NCBI GenBank assembly: GCA_046590705.1 | Contig: JBKJUK010000378.1 | Span: 1 to 20,198, forward strand | DNA from: JBKJUK01 sp046590705 | GTDB lineage: Bacteria; Acidobacteriota; Thermoanaerobaculia; Gp7-AA8 | Reading direction: 5' to 3' | DNA: 20,198 nucleotides | Shown: one piece after another, positions 13,877 to 20,198 of the stretch | Layout of the letters: each line of letters opens with the position of its first letter | Position numbering within the stretch: position 1 is the first letter of the stretch | The notes under the pieces: model-generated | Seen by the model: the letters and a program-made list of their open reading frames with translations, nothing else | Databases searched by the model: none | Told to the model about the DNA's origin: nothing | Program-made: the position numbers and the translations under genes

Positions 13877-16519
13877 TTACTGCGTGGAGCGAAGGAACGA
13901 CTGCGCCATTGATTTCGATGTCAACGAGGCCGCTGGTTCGAGCCGGTTATCGACAGTGTCAATGAGTCCGTACCTAAGCGCCACTGAGGCGTAACCGCGA
14001 TCGCTCGGTGAGAGCGTATCGCCATCAGTGGTCGGAATTACTGCACCTGCCTGGGCCAGCGCCTCTGCTTCGCGATTCGTAAAGCGGACGATGGCGCGAC
14101 AGAACTCGATGCGCGTGACAATGGCTTGACCGTTGAAGGGAACCGCTGCGGTTGTTGCAGTAAAGTGAGGACCGAAGAGCGCGGGCGTGAGTGCGGCTCC
14201 TCCTGCAGCGGATTCAGCGAACAGCCGAAAGTGATCGGCCCCAACATCCGAGAAGGTTTTCTCCACCGGCAGGAAACGGGGCTGTCCGAAGGCGGCGAAT
14301 GCGACGGCCAGCAGTCCCCGATCAATCAGTTCACTGCCGCGCAGCTTCCTGCCGTTCGGGAAAACTCTGGCTCGGACGAGAAGTTCCATCGCTTCGCGGT
14401 CTCTGGGGTCCGTGACATCGAGGGTCCGATGCGAGACCGAGACTGCCTGCCAGGAGAGCTGCAGGGATGTACCTGTCACGACTGCAGTTTTAGCGCGGGC
14501 CCGCAGAGTCCACTGTCCCGCCTGGGGATAGCGAACGGCCAGACTCTCGCTCGCACCGGAAAGGTAAGGGAGATTCAGCTGCGAAGAGCTCGCCCGGACT
14601 TTCCCGGAAGGATCGATCAGGGCGATGTCGAGATCGGCCGGCGAAGGCTGCGGTCCCCATCCCAGCGCCACATGCAGACTCGCCACCGTTTCCGGGACCG
14701 CAATGGCAAAGTCCCGAACCTGCTCACCGATACTCATGGCGGCTGTCAGGTTCTGTCGTTGTCCTCGACTGAAAAAAAAGTCGTTCTGATAAAAGTAATT
14801 CTTGAGAAGGCTGCCGTAAGGAACTCCTCGGTTCAGAGTCTTGTGAAGAGCGGCAGCGAAATTCACGGTCCCCGCTCCGATCTGCGAACGGTCGTATTGT
14901 GGAAGCGGAGTCGCGGTGTTCTGAAGAATCGCTTTCGCTGTCGCGGTGTCGAGCTTTGCATCACCCTCGAACATTCTCGCAAGCAACGCACTGACCACAG
15001 CCGTGGAAAACGAAGTTCCGCTCGCTGCGCTGTAGAGGAGCGGATCAAGTCCAGCAGCGATGATCGCACTCTCACTTCCAGCGCCCGTGAGTGTCGTACC
15101 CGTCGCTCTCAGACTGATCAGATCTACAGCTGGGGCGGAGATGGTCGGTGCGTACACCAGGTCCCCAAAGTACCCCCGCGATGAAAAGGCGGCCAGCCGC
15201 CGCATCCCGTCAGTTCCGGCAACGCCGATCACCCATGGCGCGACAGCGTAAGGTGAGATCGAACCCTCAGTCGGGCCATGATTCCCGGCAGCCATCACCG
15301 GAACGATGCCGTTCGCTGAAAGTGCCGCAGTGGCAATGTTCATCGGGTCGGCTGCATCAAAGAATCCCTGTACGCCGAAGCTGCAGTTCACAACCCGAAT
15401 GTTGTGCTTCCTGGAGACGGCCATCACGGCGTCGAGACCTTCGAGTGCGTACACGAGAGTCAACTGCCCGACGCTGACACCGACGAGATGAGCCGCCGGC
15501 GCAAGTCCGCGCACCTTTCCGTTGGCAGCGATTCCCTGACCTGCAATGAGCCCCGCCACGAACGTTCCGTGACCGTAGACCAGATCGGTGTCGGCTTGCG
15601 AAGAAAGGATCGGAAAGGAGAACGCGAACTGAGTTCCCTGACCACTTACCACGTGCAGGTTTTCTGCGACTCGACCACGAAGGTCAGGGTGCGTCGCGTC
15701 AATCCCGGTGTCGACCACTGCGACTCCGATCCCGCGACCCGTCGTCGCTCCAGCCGGACCGAACGTCTCGCGACGCAGGTCCGCAGCAGAAGCAAAGACC
15801 TCATCGGCCAGTGAATCGCCGGCGACGAGCAGATTACGGTTGCTGTACAGGGAACGAACGCTCGTGAACCGTGAAATCAAACGCACCTGGTCACGAGTGG
15901 CGTTCACACTGATCATCGGAAGATTGCGCAGTACAGTACCGCCGAAGATTCCAACGGATCGTAACTGCTCGAAGTCCGCTGCAGTGGGATAGCTTCGATA
16001 GGTAACGACCACGTTGAGTGAACTGCTGTCAGCAGGCAGGGCCAGCAGGGCCAGCAACTCGAGGTCGATCGACGGTGCCTTCGACTCACTGAAGGATGCC
16101 GAGGTCCCAAGAACGCCGCCTCCTGCTTCACCGAAGGTCGTTCCTCCTGCCTCGCCGAAGGTCGTACCTCCTGCCTCGCCAAACGTTGTCCCGCCAGCTT
16201 CGCCGAACGTGGTACCGCCGGCCTCGCCGAAGGTCGTGCCACCAGCCTCACCGAACGTTGTTCCTGCGGGGTTGGTGAAGAGAAGACCACCCGCTTCGTT
16301 GAAGGTCGTGCCGCCAGCCTCGTTGAATGTATAGCCGCCAGCTTCGCCGAAGGTCGTACCCGACGGGCTCGCGGAGATCAACCCTGAGACACCCGTCACG
16401 GCTACGCCTGACGTTCGCTGATAGACGACTCCGGCAGATGCCCCGGACGCAATGAGACTGACAACCGCAAATTCTGCGGCAATCGCAACTCTCCAAAACT
16501 GTCCGGGCAGGCTCTTCAT
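13877..16519 (-). CDS. Secreted S8 subtilisin-like serine protease with octapeptide repeats
   Basis: This 880-residue exported protease has an N-terminal hydrophobic signal (about 10-29) ending GASAG. Ten octads of GTTFGEAG type fill residues 54-133. A propeptide-like section at about 165-230 (LNVVVTYRSY, RSLYSNRNL) follows. The catalytic domain has D270 in AVVDTGID, H317 in YGHGTFVAG, the oxyanion-hole N413 in AAGNHGP and S503 in SGTSFSTAV. After it comes a beta-rich domain with LDIALIDPSG, like P/pre-peptidase C-terminal domains, and a C-terminal region from about 735 resembling degenerate SLH modules (FSDVGADHFR, LSPSDRGYASVALRYGLID), which would suit cell-surface attachment. All active-site residues are present, so it should be active. 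It is divergent from the MalT-like regulator across 129 bp, making regulation by it plausible but unproven. Confidence 0.93.
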   Translation of the reverse strand: MKSLPGQFWRVAIAAEFAVVSLIASGASAGVVYQRTSGVAVTGVSGLISASPSGTTFGEAGGYTFNEAGGTTFNEAGGLLFTNPAGTTFGEAGGTTFGEAGGTTFGEAGGTTFGEAGGTTFGEAGGTTFGEAGGGVLGTSASFSESKAPSIDLELLALLALPADSSSLNVVVTYRSYPTAADFEQLRSVGIFGGTVLRNLPMISVNATRDQVRLISRFTSVRSLYSNRNLLVAGDSLADEVFASAADLRRETFGPAGATTGRGIGVAVVDTGIDATHPDLRGRVAENLHVVSGQGTQFAFSFPILSSQADTDLVYGHGTFVAGLIAGQGIAANGKVRGLAPAAHLVGVSVGQLTLVYALEGLDAVMAVSRKHNIRVVNCSFGVQGFFDAADPMNIATAALSANGIVPVMAAGNHGPTEGSISPYAVAPWVIGVAGTDGMRRLAAFSSRGYFGDLVYAPTISAPAVDLISLRATGTTLTGAGSESAIIAAGLDPLLYSAASGTSFSTAVVSALLARMFEGDAKLDTATAKAILQNTATPLPQYDRSQIGAGTVNFAAALHKTLNRGVPYGSLLKNYFYQNDFFFSRGQRQNLTAAMSIGEQVRDFAIAVPETVASLHVALGWGPQPSPADLDIALIDPSGKVRASSSQLNLPYLSGASESLAVRYPQAGQWTLRARAKTAVVTGTSLQLSWQAVSVSHRTLDVTDPRDREAMELLVRARVFPNGRKLRGSELIDRGLLAVAFAAFGQPRFLPVEKTFSDVGADHFRLFAESAAGGAALTPALFGPHFTATTAAVPFNGQAIVTRIEFCRAIVRFTNREAEALAQAGAVIPTTDGDTLSPSDRGYASVALRYGLIDTVDNRLEPAASLTSKSMAQSFLRSTQ
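16121..16360 (-). repeat. 24-bp coding tandem repeat, ten octapeptide units
   Basis: Within the protease, ten consecutive 24-bp units encode octapeptides. Seven are exactly GTTFGEAG (the first unit and the last six), and the others read GYTFNEAG, GTTFNEAG and GLLFTNPA. The last six units differ from each other in third codon positions only, so the peptide sequence is kept while the DNA has drifted. The region is not a CRISPR array: units are directly adjacent with no spacers. Confidence 0.92.
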
Positions 16520-16542
16520 TTTCTACTCGTCTTCAGGCGTTA

Positions 16543-16573
16543 AGTATACGTCCGGCTATTTTCTTCGGTTCAA
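16543..16573 (-). promoter_or_regulatory. Candidate promoter of the S8 protease
   Basis: On the minus strand TTGAAC (16573-16568) and TATACT (16548-16543) are separated by 19 bp and would start transcription about 17 nt before the protease ATG at 16519. The -10 hexamer is good, while the spacer is longer than the usual 17 bp. The candidate lies in the 129-bp region shared with the divergent regulator gene, where operators for both could sit. I find no convincing plus-strand promoter here. Confidence 0.35.
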
Positions 16574-16648
16574 TCATTCGTTTCAAGCTTAGAGTTGTCA
16601 TCCTGTCCTGTCTTTTCAGCTTCCCGTTCAGGAACCGTACCCAAAGTC

Positions 16649-19600
16649 ATGACTAACGACAAGACGTCGATTCTAACTGCAAAGCTGGCCATTCCGGCCT
16701 CGGCTGCAGGATCGCTCGACCTTCCGCGTCTTCTTCCCATGTTTCAAGCTGCTCTCGACCGCCCGGTTTCATTCTTTGTGGCCGGGGCCGGCTTTGGCAA
16801 AACCACGAATCTTTCGGACTTCCTGCGGGCAAGCAATACTCGTACCGTCTGGCTCACTCTCGACGTCCTGGATCAGGAGCCGGCCAGGCTGCTCGACTAC
16901 CTGCTGGAGGGCTTCAGACGGAGTACCGGCGTCGAATCATGGGCTGCCGCGCAGCGGGACCGGGGGTCGCTCCCCGAAACCATGGCCGACCTTTTCATCA
17001 ACGACCTGCAGGAGCGCGTGGTTGGACGCACAGTGGTCGTGATCGACGAGTTCCAGCAGATTGCCGCAGAGAACAGCGGCAGTGCGCTCTTCGTCAGTCG
17101 ACTGCTTCACTATCTCCCCGACAACATCCGCTGCTGGATCGTGAGCAGGAATGAACCCCGGCTCCTTGTGCAAAAGCTCAAGAGCAGTGGACAGCTGAAA
17201 GTGATCGGAGAGGAAATCCTTGCCTGGGGACCGGACGAGATCCTCGAACTTTCCCGGCAGACAGGGCGGGAGCTCTCCGAAGCCGATGCGGGAAGCATCG
17301 CCGAAATGACCGGAGGACGAGCGGCCACCATCAGGATCGTGCTCGAGAACTTCGCTGCGTCCCGCCTGAGCGAGCAGAAAGTCCGGGAACTACTTCGCAA
17401 TCCTTCTTTAGAGCTCAGACGCTACATTGAGGAAGAAGTCATTGGAACTCTGCCGCCTGCACTGCGGAGCCGTCTGATCACACTCTCTGTTGCTGAGGAA
17501 GTGGAAGTCTCGGCCCTGAGTGAAGCGCTGGAGATGCCGGATCTGGAAGACGAACTCTACGAGATCCAGCGTACCAGCAGCCTGCTTCGTCCGTCGCCCA
17601 CCGCAGGAGCCTTCAGGCTTGACCCGCTGGTGCGCAGCGTACTGTTCCGCATCGCAAGAACAGAGCTCGGTGCCGTGAAGATCAAGTCGATGCAACGTGC
17701 GCTCGCCGAACTCTATTTACGTCGCAAGGAGTTGCTTCGCGCAGCGCCCGCCTTCATTGAAGCCGGCGAGCCGGAACGCGCTGCAGAAATCCTCAGCAGG
17801 CACGGAGCTGAGCTGTTGCTCGATGGCAAGGCGGGCACCATCCGCCAGCTCGCCAGCGGGCTCGAAGCCGATCTGTTGATCAGCGATCCTGCGCGAGTTC
17901 ATTACGTCGCACGCGCAGCGCTCCACGAGGGTCGATTCTCCGAAGCAGCGGACCTCTACGAAGCGCTGCTCAAGCAAAAGAAACTGCCGCCGAAGCTCAA
18001 GGCCTGGGCACTCCAGGGACTCTGCGAAACGGCCTACCGGCGCAATCGCATGCCCGCGGCGCGTGAATTTCAGAAAAAACTCGCTCCACTTTTCGACAAC
18101 GCCGAGCCCTTCTGCCGCGTGAAAATGTTGAATGACTTCGCGATTCTCGATTTGCGTAGTGGCCTCTACGATTCCGCGCGCGAGCTCTGGGAACGAGCAC
18201 TGGCACTCTCATTCGATCCACAGGTCCCTCCGGAGTTCCAGAGAATCGTCCTTCATAACCTCGGACTCCCAACCGCAGCCACCGGACGGATCAAGGCGGC
18301 CCGAAGTTACTTCGAGCGACTTACGGCGGGCGACGGCGAATCACAGAAATCACAGGAAGCAGTCGGCTACCTCAACCTAGCCAGGATTGCGCTGATGCAG
18401 GGTGACCTGCCCACGACCGAACGTAATCTCGAGCTGGCACTACTAGTCTGCGACAAGTTCAATCTTCAGACCGTCCGCGGCGATGCCATGGAGTTGTTCG
18501 GGGATCTCTTTCGCCGTCGCGGCGAACTGAATCGCGCTCTCGAAGCGCTCGATACCGCCGCGGCCATTTACGCGCAGGCCGGCGTTGATCCATCGATGAA
18601 AGACCTTGTCGAACAACAGGCCCTGCTTGAACTGGATCGGGGCAACCTCGACCATTCCCATTCGATGATTACCTCGCTGATTCAGCGACGACGTGAAGCC
18701 GGGAATCAGCTCTCGCTTCCCGCGCCCCTCATCACGGCAGCAAAAATCCTGCAGAAACTCGATCAGAAGGAGAGCGCCCGCACACTTCTGGGCGAGGCCG
18801 CAACGATCGCCCGTGAATGGAACATGCGTTATTTCCTGGCCGAGGCGCTCCTTCTACTTTCCCAGCTGCATGAGACCAGAGCCATTGGCGAAGCCATGGA
18901 GAAAGAAGCCCGCGAGATCGTGGCGGAAGAAGGCTACGCTTTCGGAAGTGCGCAGCCCTCGCCGACCCTCGTCGTCGAAGAGGAAAACCGCAGCGACCTT
19001 CAGGCAATACTCTTCGGCGCGCCGAACGTTCGTGGTGACCTCGGCGAGGCCTCGTGGCCTTTGCGTAAGGCGCTGAGCATCTTCTGCTTTCTGGTCACAT
19101 CACCCTCGTACTCTGCATCGAAGGATCAACTTGTCGACGTCTTCTGGGGCGAGGACGACCTCGATGTGATCGAACGCAATTTCCATCCGACCATTTCGTT
19201 CCTCCGCAAATCGGTCCGCGCGGTCACATCCGCGGGGAAGAATTTCATCCAGTTCACCGGGGGTCGGTACCGACTCGATCCCCGCTTCAAGTATGGCTTC
19301 GACACCGAGATCTTCTCGACCTCGCTGGCCGAGTACACCAGGAGCCTCCGAACCGGCGCTGAAGAGAAGGCTCTGGAGCAATTCGACCGCGCCCTGTCGG
19401 TCTATTCCGCCCCATTCATGGATGGCTTCTACGAGTCGTGGGTAATCGCCAGGAGAACGCAGTTCTCAGATTCGCTGCGCCGGGCCGGACTTGATGTGGG
19501 CGCGGTTCTTCTAGCCAGAGGTCGAAGGCAGGATGTACTCACCATCACGCGCAGGCTGACGGAAGTCGACCCGCTCGATGAAAGTGTCGGACAACTCGAA

Positions 19601-19738
19601 ATGCGTGCGTTCGCGGCCCAGGGAGACATCACCGCTGTAAAGTCCTCGTTCGATCGGCTCGACCAGGCACTTCGGAAAGAACTGGATCAATCGACGAGTG
19701 CGCGCACCCGAGCCCTGCTAGCAGAACTCACGCGCTGA
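16649..19738 (+). CDS. MalT-like ATPase/TPR transcriptional regulator with winged-helix and BTAD-like C-terminus
   Basis: This large regulator (about 1029 residues) has an N-terminal STAND-type NTPase with Walker A GAGFGKTT (about 46-53) and Walker B VVVIDEFQQI (about 129-138), followed by a MalT-like helical region (SRNEPRLL, AAPAFIEAGEPERAAEIL). A long array of TPR-like helices covers about 400-780. The C-terminus has an OmpR/SARP-type winged helix (LRKALSIFCFLV, KDQLVDVFWGEDD, FIQFTGGRYRLDP) and then a bacterial transcriptional activator-like TPR domain with RALSVYSAPFMDG. It should therefore be a signal-gated DNA-binding activator rather than a LuxR-HTH protein like MalT itself. The frame can start at TTG 16595, but ATG 16649 puts the conserved KTSILTAKLAIP near the N-terminus as in relatives. 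Its ribosome binding site is weak (AGGAA 14 bp upstream). The target genes are unknown; the divergent protease is the obvious candidate. Confidence 0.87.
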   Translation: MTNDKTSILTAKLAIPASAAGSLDLPRLLPMFQAALDRPVSFFVAGAGFGKTTNLSDFLRASNTRTVWLTLDVLDQEPARLLDYLLEGFRRSTGVESWAAAQRDRGSLPETMADLFINDLQERVVGRTVVVIDEFQQIAAENSGSALFVSRLLHYLPDNIRCWIVSRNEPRLLVQKLKSSGQLKVIGEEILAWGPDEILELSRQTGRELSEADAGSIAEMTGGRAATIRIVLENFAASRLSEQKVRELLRNPSLELRRYIEEEVIGTLPPALRSRLITLSVAEEVEVSALSEALEMPDLEDELYEIQRTSSLLRPSPTAGAFRLDPLVRSVLFRIARTELGAVKIKSMQRALAELYLRRKELLRAAPAFIEAGEPERAAEILSRHGAELLLDGKAGTIRQLASGLEADLLISDPARVHYVARAALHEGRFSEAADLYEALLKQKKLPPKLKAWALQGLCETAYRRNRMPAAREFQKKLAPLFDNAEPFCRVKMLNDFAILDLRSGLYDSARELWERALALSFDPQVPPEFQRIVLHNLGLPTAATGRIKAARSYFERLTAGDGESQKSQEAVGYLNLARIALMQGDLPTTERNLELALLVCDKFNLQTVRGDAMELFGDLFRRRGELNRALEALDTAAAIYAQAGVDPSMKDLVEQQALLELDRGNLDHSHSMITSLIQRRREAGNQLSLPAPLITAAKILQKLDQKESARTLLGEAATIAREWNMRYFLAEALLLLSQLHETRAIGEAMEKEAREIVAEEGYAFGSAQPSPTLVVEEENRSDLQAILFGAPNVRGDLGEASWPLRKALSIFCFLVTSPSYSASKDQLVDVFWGEDDLDVIERNFHPTISFLRKSVRAVTSAGKNFIQFTGGRYRLDPRFKYGFDTEIFSTSLAEYTRSLRTGAEEKALEQFDRALSVYSAPFMDGFYESWVIARRTQFSDSLRRAGLDVGAVLLARGRRQDVLTITRRLTEVDPLDESVGQLEMRAFAAQGDITAVKSSFDRLDQALRKELDQSTSARTRALLAELTR

Positions 19739-19773
19739 GTGGTGGCGAACTCGTATCCGAGTCCTGTGTGGTG

Positions 19774-19793
19774 CACAGGCAATCCTGCCTGTG
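19774..19793 (+). repeat. 20-bp palindromic repeat, copy 1
   Basis: CACAGGCAATCCTGCCTGTG has 8-bp inverted arms (CACAGGCA / TGCCTGTG) around ATCC. It lies 36 bp after the regulator stop, where it could form a weak 3' hairpin. The upstream flank GTGTGG is shared with copy 2. Confidence 0.8.
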
Positions 19794-19829
19794 GCTGGAC
19801 CATTGCTATTTCGTGACGCAGTCGTGTGG

Positions 19830-19849
19830 CACAGGTAATCCTGCCTGTG
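19830..19849 (+). repeat. 20-bp palindromic repeat, copy 2
   Basis: This copy is identical to copy 1 except for one substitution (GGTAATCC instead of GGCAATCC), which breaks one pair of the 8-bp stem. It has the same orientation and starts 56 bp after copy 1. Confidence 0.8.
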
Positions 19850-19933
19850 ACGCGAAGAAGTAAGTTCAAGACCCACTGCTTGAAGTTTCGGTTACGCGGA
19901 ACGAAATCGTCCTTCGAAGTCAGTACGTCCCGC

Positions 19934-19953
19934 CACAGGCAGGATTGCCTGTG
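19934..19953 (-). repeat. 20-bp palindromic repeat, copy 3 (inverted)
   Basis: The reverse complement is identical to copy 1 over all 20 bases. Together with copies 1 and 2 it makes a direct-direct-inverted cluster, the pattern of REP/BIME-like extragenic repeats. Confidence 0.8.
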
Positions 19954-20051
19954 CTCCACAACCGCCTTGCGTCGCTCTACTCGACTTCCCGTAAGCGATT
20001 CAAGAATTCTTCAACCGCGGAGTTCTATCTTCATATCAGCTTCCAGCGCCA

Positions 20052-20198
20052 ATGAGAACGAAATTCAGACTGCAACACAACCAACTTACGACCTTGGCAA
20101 TCGGCTTTGCGGACGATTCCAGAGAAGGCAGGACTTCCGGAGTCAACTCACTTCGGAAGGCAACGGACGATCCACGCATCAAACCCACCAAATCGCGC
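20052..20198 (+). CDS. Possible start of an unidentified gene, cut by the window edge
   Basis: An ATG at 20052 opens a frame of 49 codons that reaches the edge without a stop. The peptide begins MRTKFRLQHNQLTTLAIGFA and is rich in charged residues. No Shine-Dalgarno is visible and the sequence resembles no family I know. AT-rich bases upstream (TCTATCTTCATATC) could hold a promoter. It may equally be a chance frame. Confidence 0.2.
   Translation, partial: MRTKFRLQHNQLTTLAIGFADDSREGRTSGVNSLRKATDDPRIKPTKSR

Larger units (their letters stand above)
19739..20198. other. Gene-poor tail with palindromic repeats
   Basis: This 460-bp stretch after the regulator holds no convincing long gene. It contains a small hairpin ACTCG-TATC-CGAGT at 19749-19762 without a T-tract, three copies of a 20-bp palindromic repeat (listed separately), a perfect palindrome AAGAATTCTT near 20000, and an open frame from 20052 to the edge. 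A 90-codon minus-strand frame (19687-19959) runs through the repeats and the regulator's 3' end and is not believable as a gene. Confidence 0.6.

Noticed and set aside
16014..16334. Plus-strand proline/valine-rich repetitive frame opposite the protease
   Set aside because: It is the antisense shadow of the octapeptide repeat. The minus-strand gene has a full catalytic triad and synonymous-only drift in its frame.
16121..16360. Possible CRISPR array
   Set aside because: The 24-bp units are directly adjacent with no unique spacers, they keep a protein frame, and no cas gene is present.

Overview
The window looks like a chromosomal segment of a GC-rich, non-enteric bacterium, probably from a metagenome assembly. 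Compact operons with 4-base ATGA overlaps, a MalT-like regulator, a secreted subtilase, a secreted amidohydrolase and dispersed short repeats would fit Acidobacteriota (for example Thermoanaerobaculia) or a similar soil or aquatic phylum. This is an inference from gene style only, because no rRNA or ribosomal protein gene is present. I see no tRNA, no CRISPR array, no transposase and no prophage genes.

Plus-strand left part (157-5328): a metabolic stretch. It holds methylthioribose-1-phosphate isomerase (mtnA), a 185-bp terminal-inverted-repeat element, a DUF4149-like membrane protein, a UbiA-family prenyltransferase of the MqnP type, a deoxynucleoside kinase, and panB-panC for pantothenate synthesis. 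Two gene junctions (membrane protein/prenyltransferase and panB/panC) use ATGA overlaps.

Minus-strand middle and right part (5384-16519): a hybrid PAS/GAF sensor histidine kinase is translationally coupled to a nucleotidyltransferase-like protein. A second copy of the 185-bp element comes next, then pxpA (5-oxoprolinase subunit A) with an upstream MFS transporter of the metabolite:H+ symporter type. Beyond these lie a secreted two-part amidohydrolase and a secreted S8 protease carrying a 10-unit octapeptide repeat and an SLH-like tail.

Right end (16649-20198, plus strand): a MalT-like P-loop ATPase/TPR regulator with a C-terminal winged helix and BTAD-like domain is divergent from the protease across a 129-bp shared upstream region. 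A 460-bp gene-poor tail follows, with three copies of a 20-bp palindromic repeat.

The most unusual material is non-coding. Two equal-length copies of the 185-bp element differ by about 15 substitutions and no indels, and most of their terminal repeats carry an outward-facing Shine-Dalgarno plus ATG. In one copy this supplies the start of the downstream gene. Also notable are the protease repeat, whose perfect units differ only at synonymous positions, and a purine-rich repeat that forms the start of pxpA.
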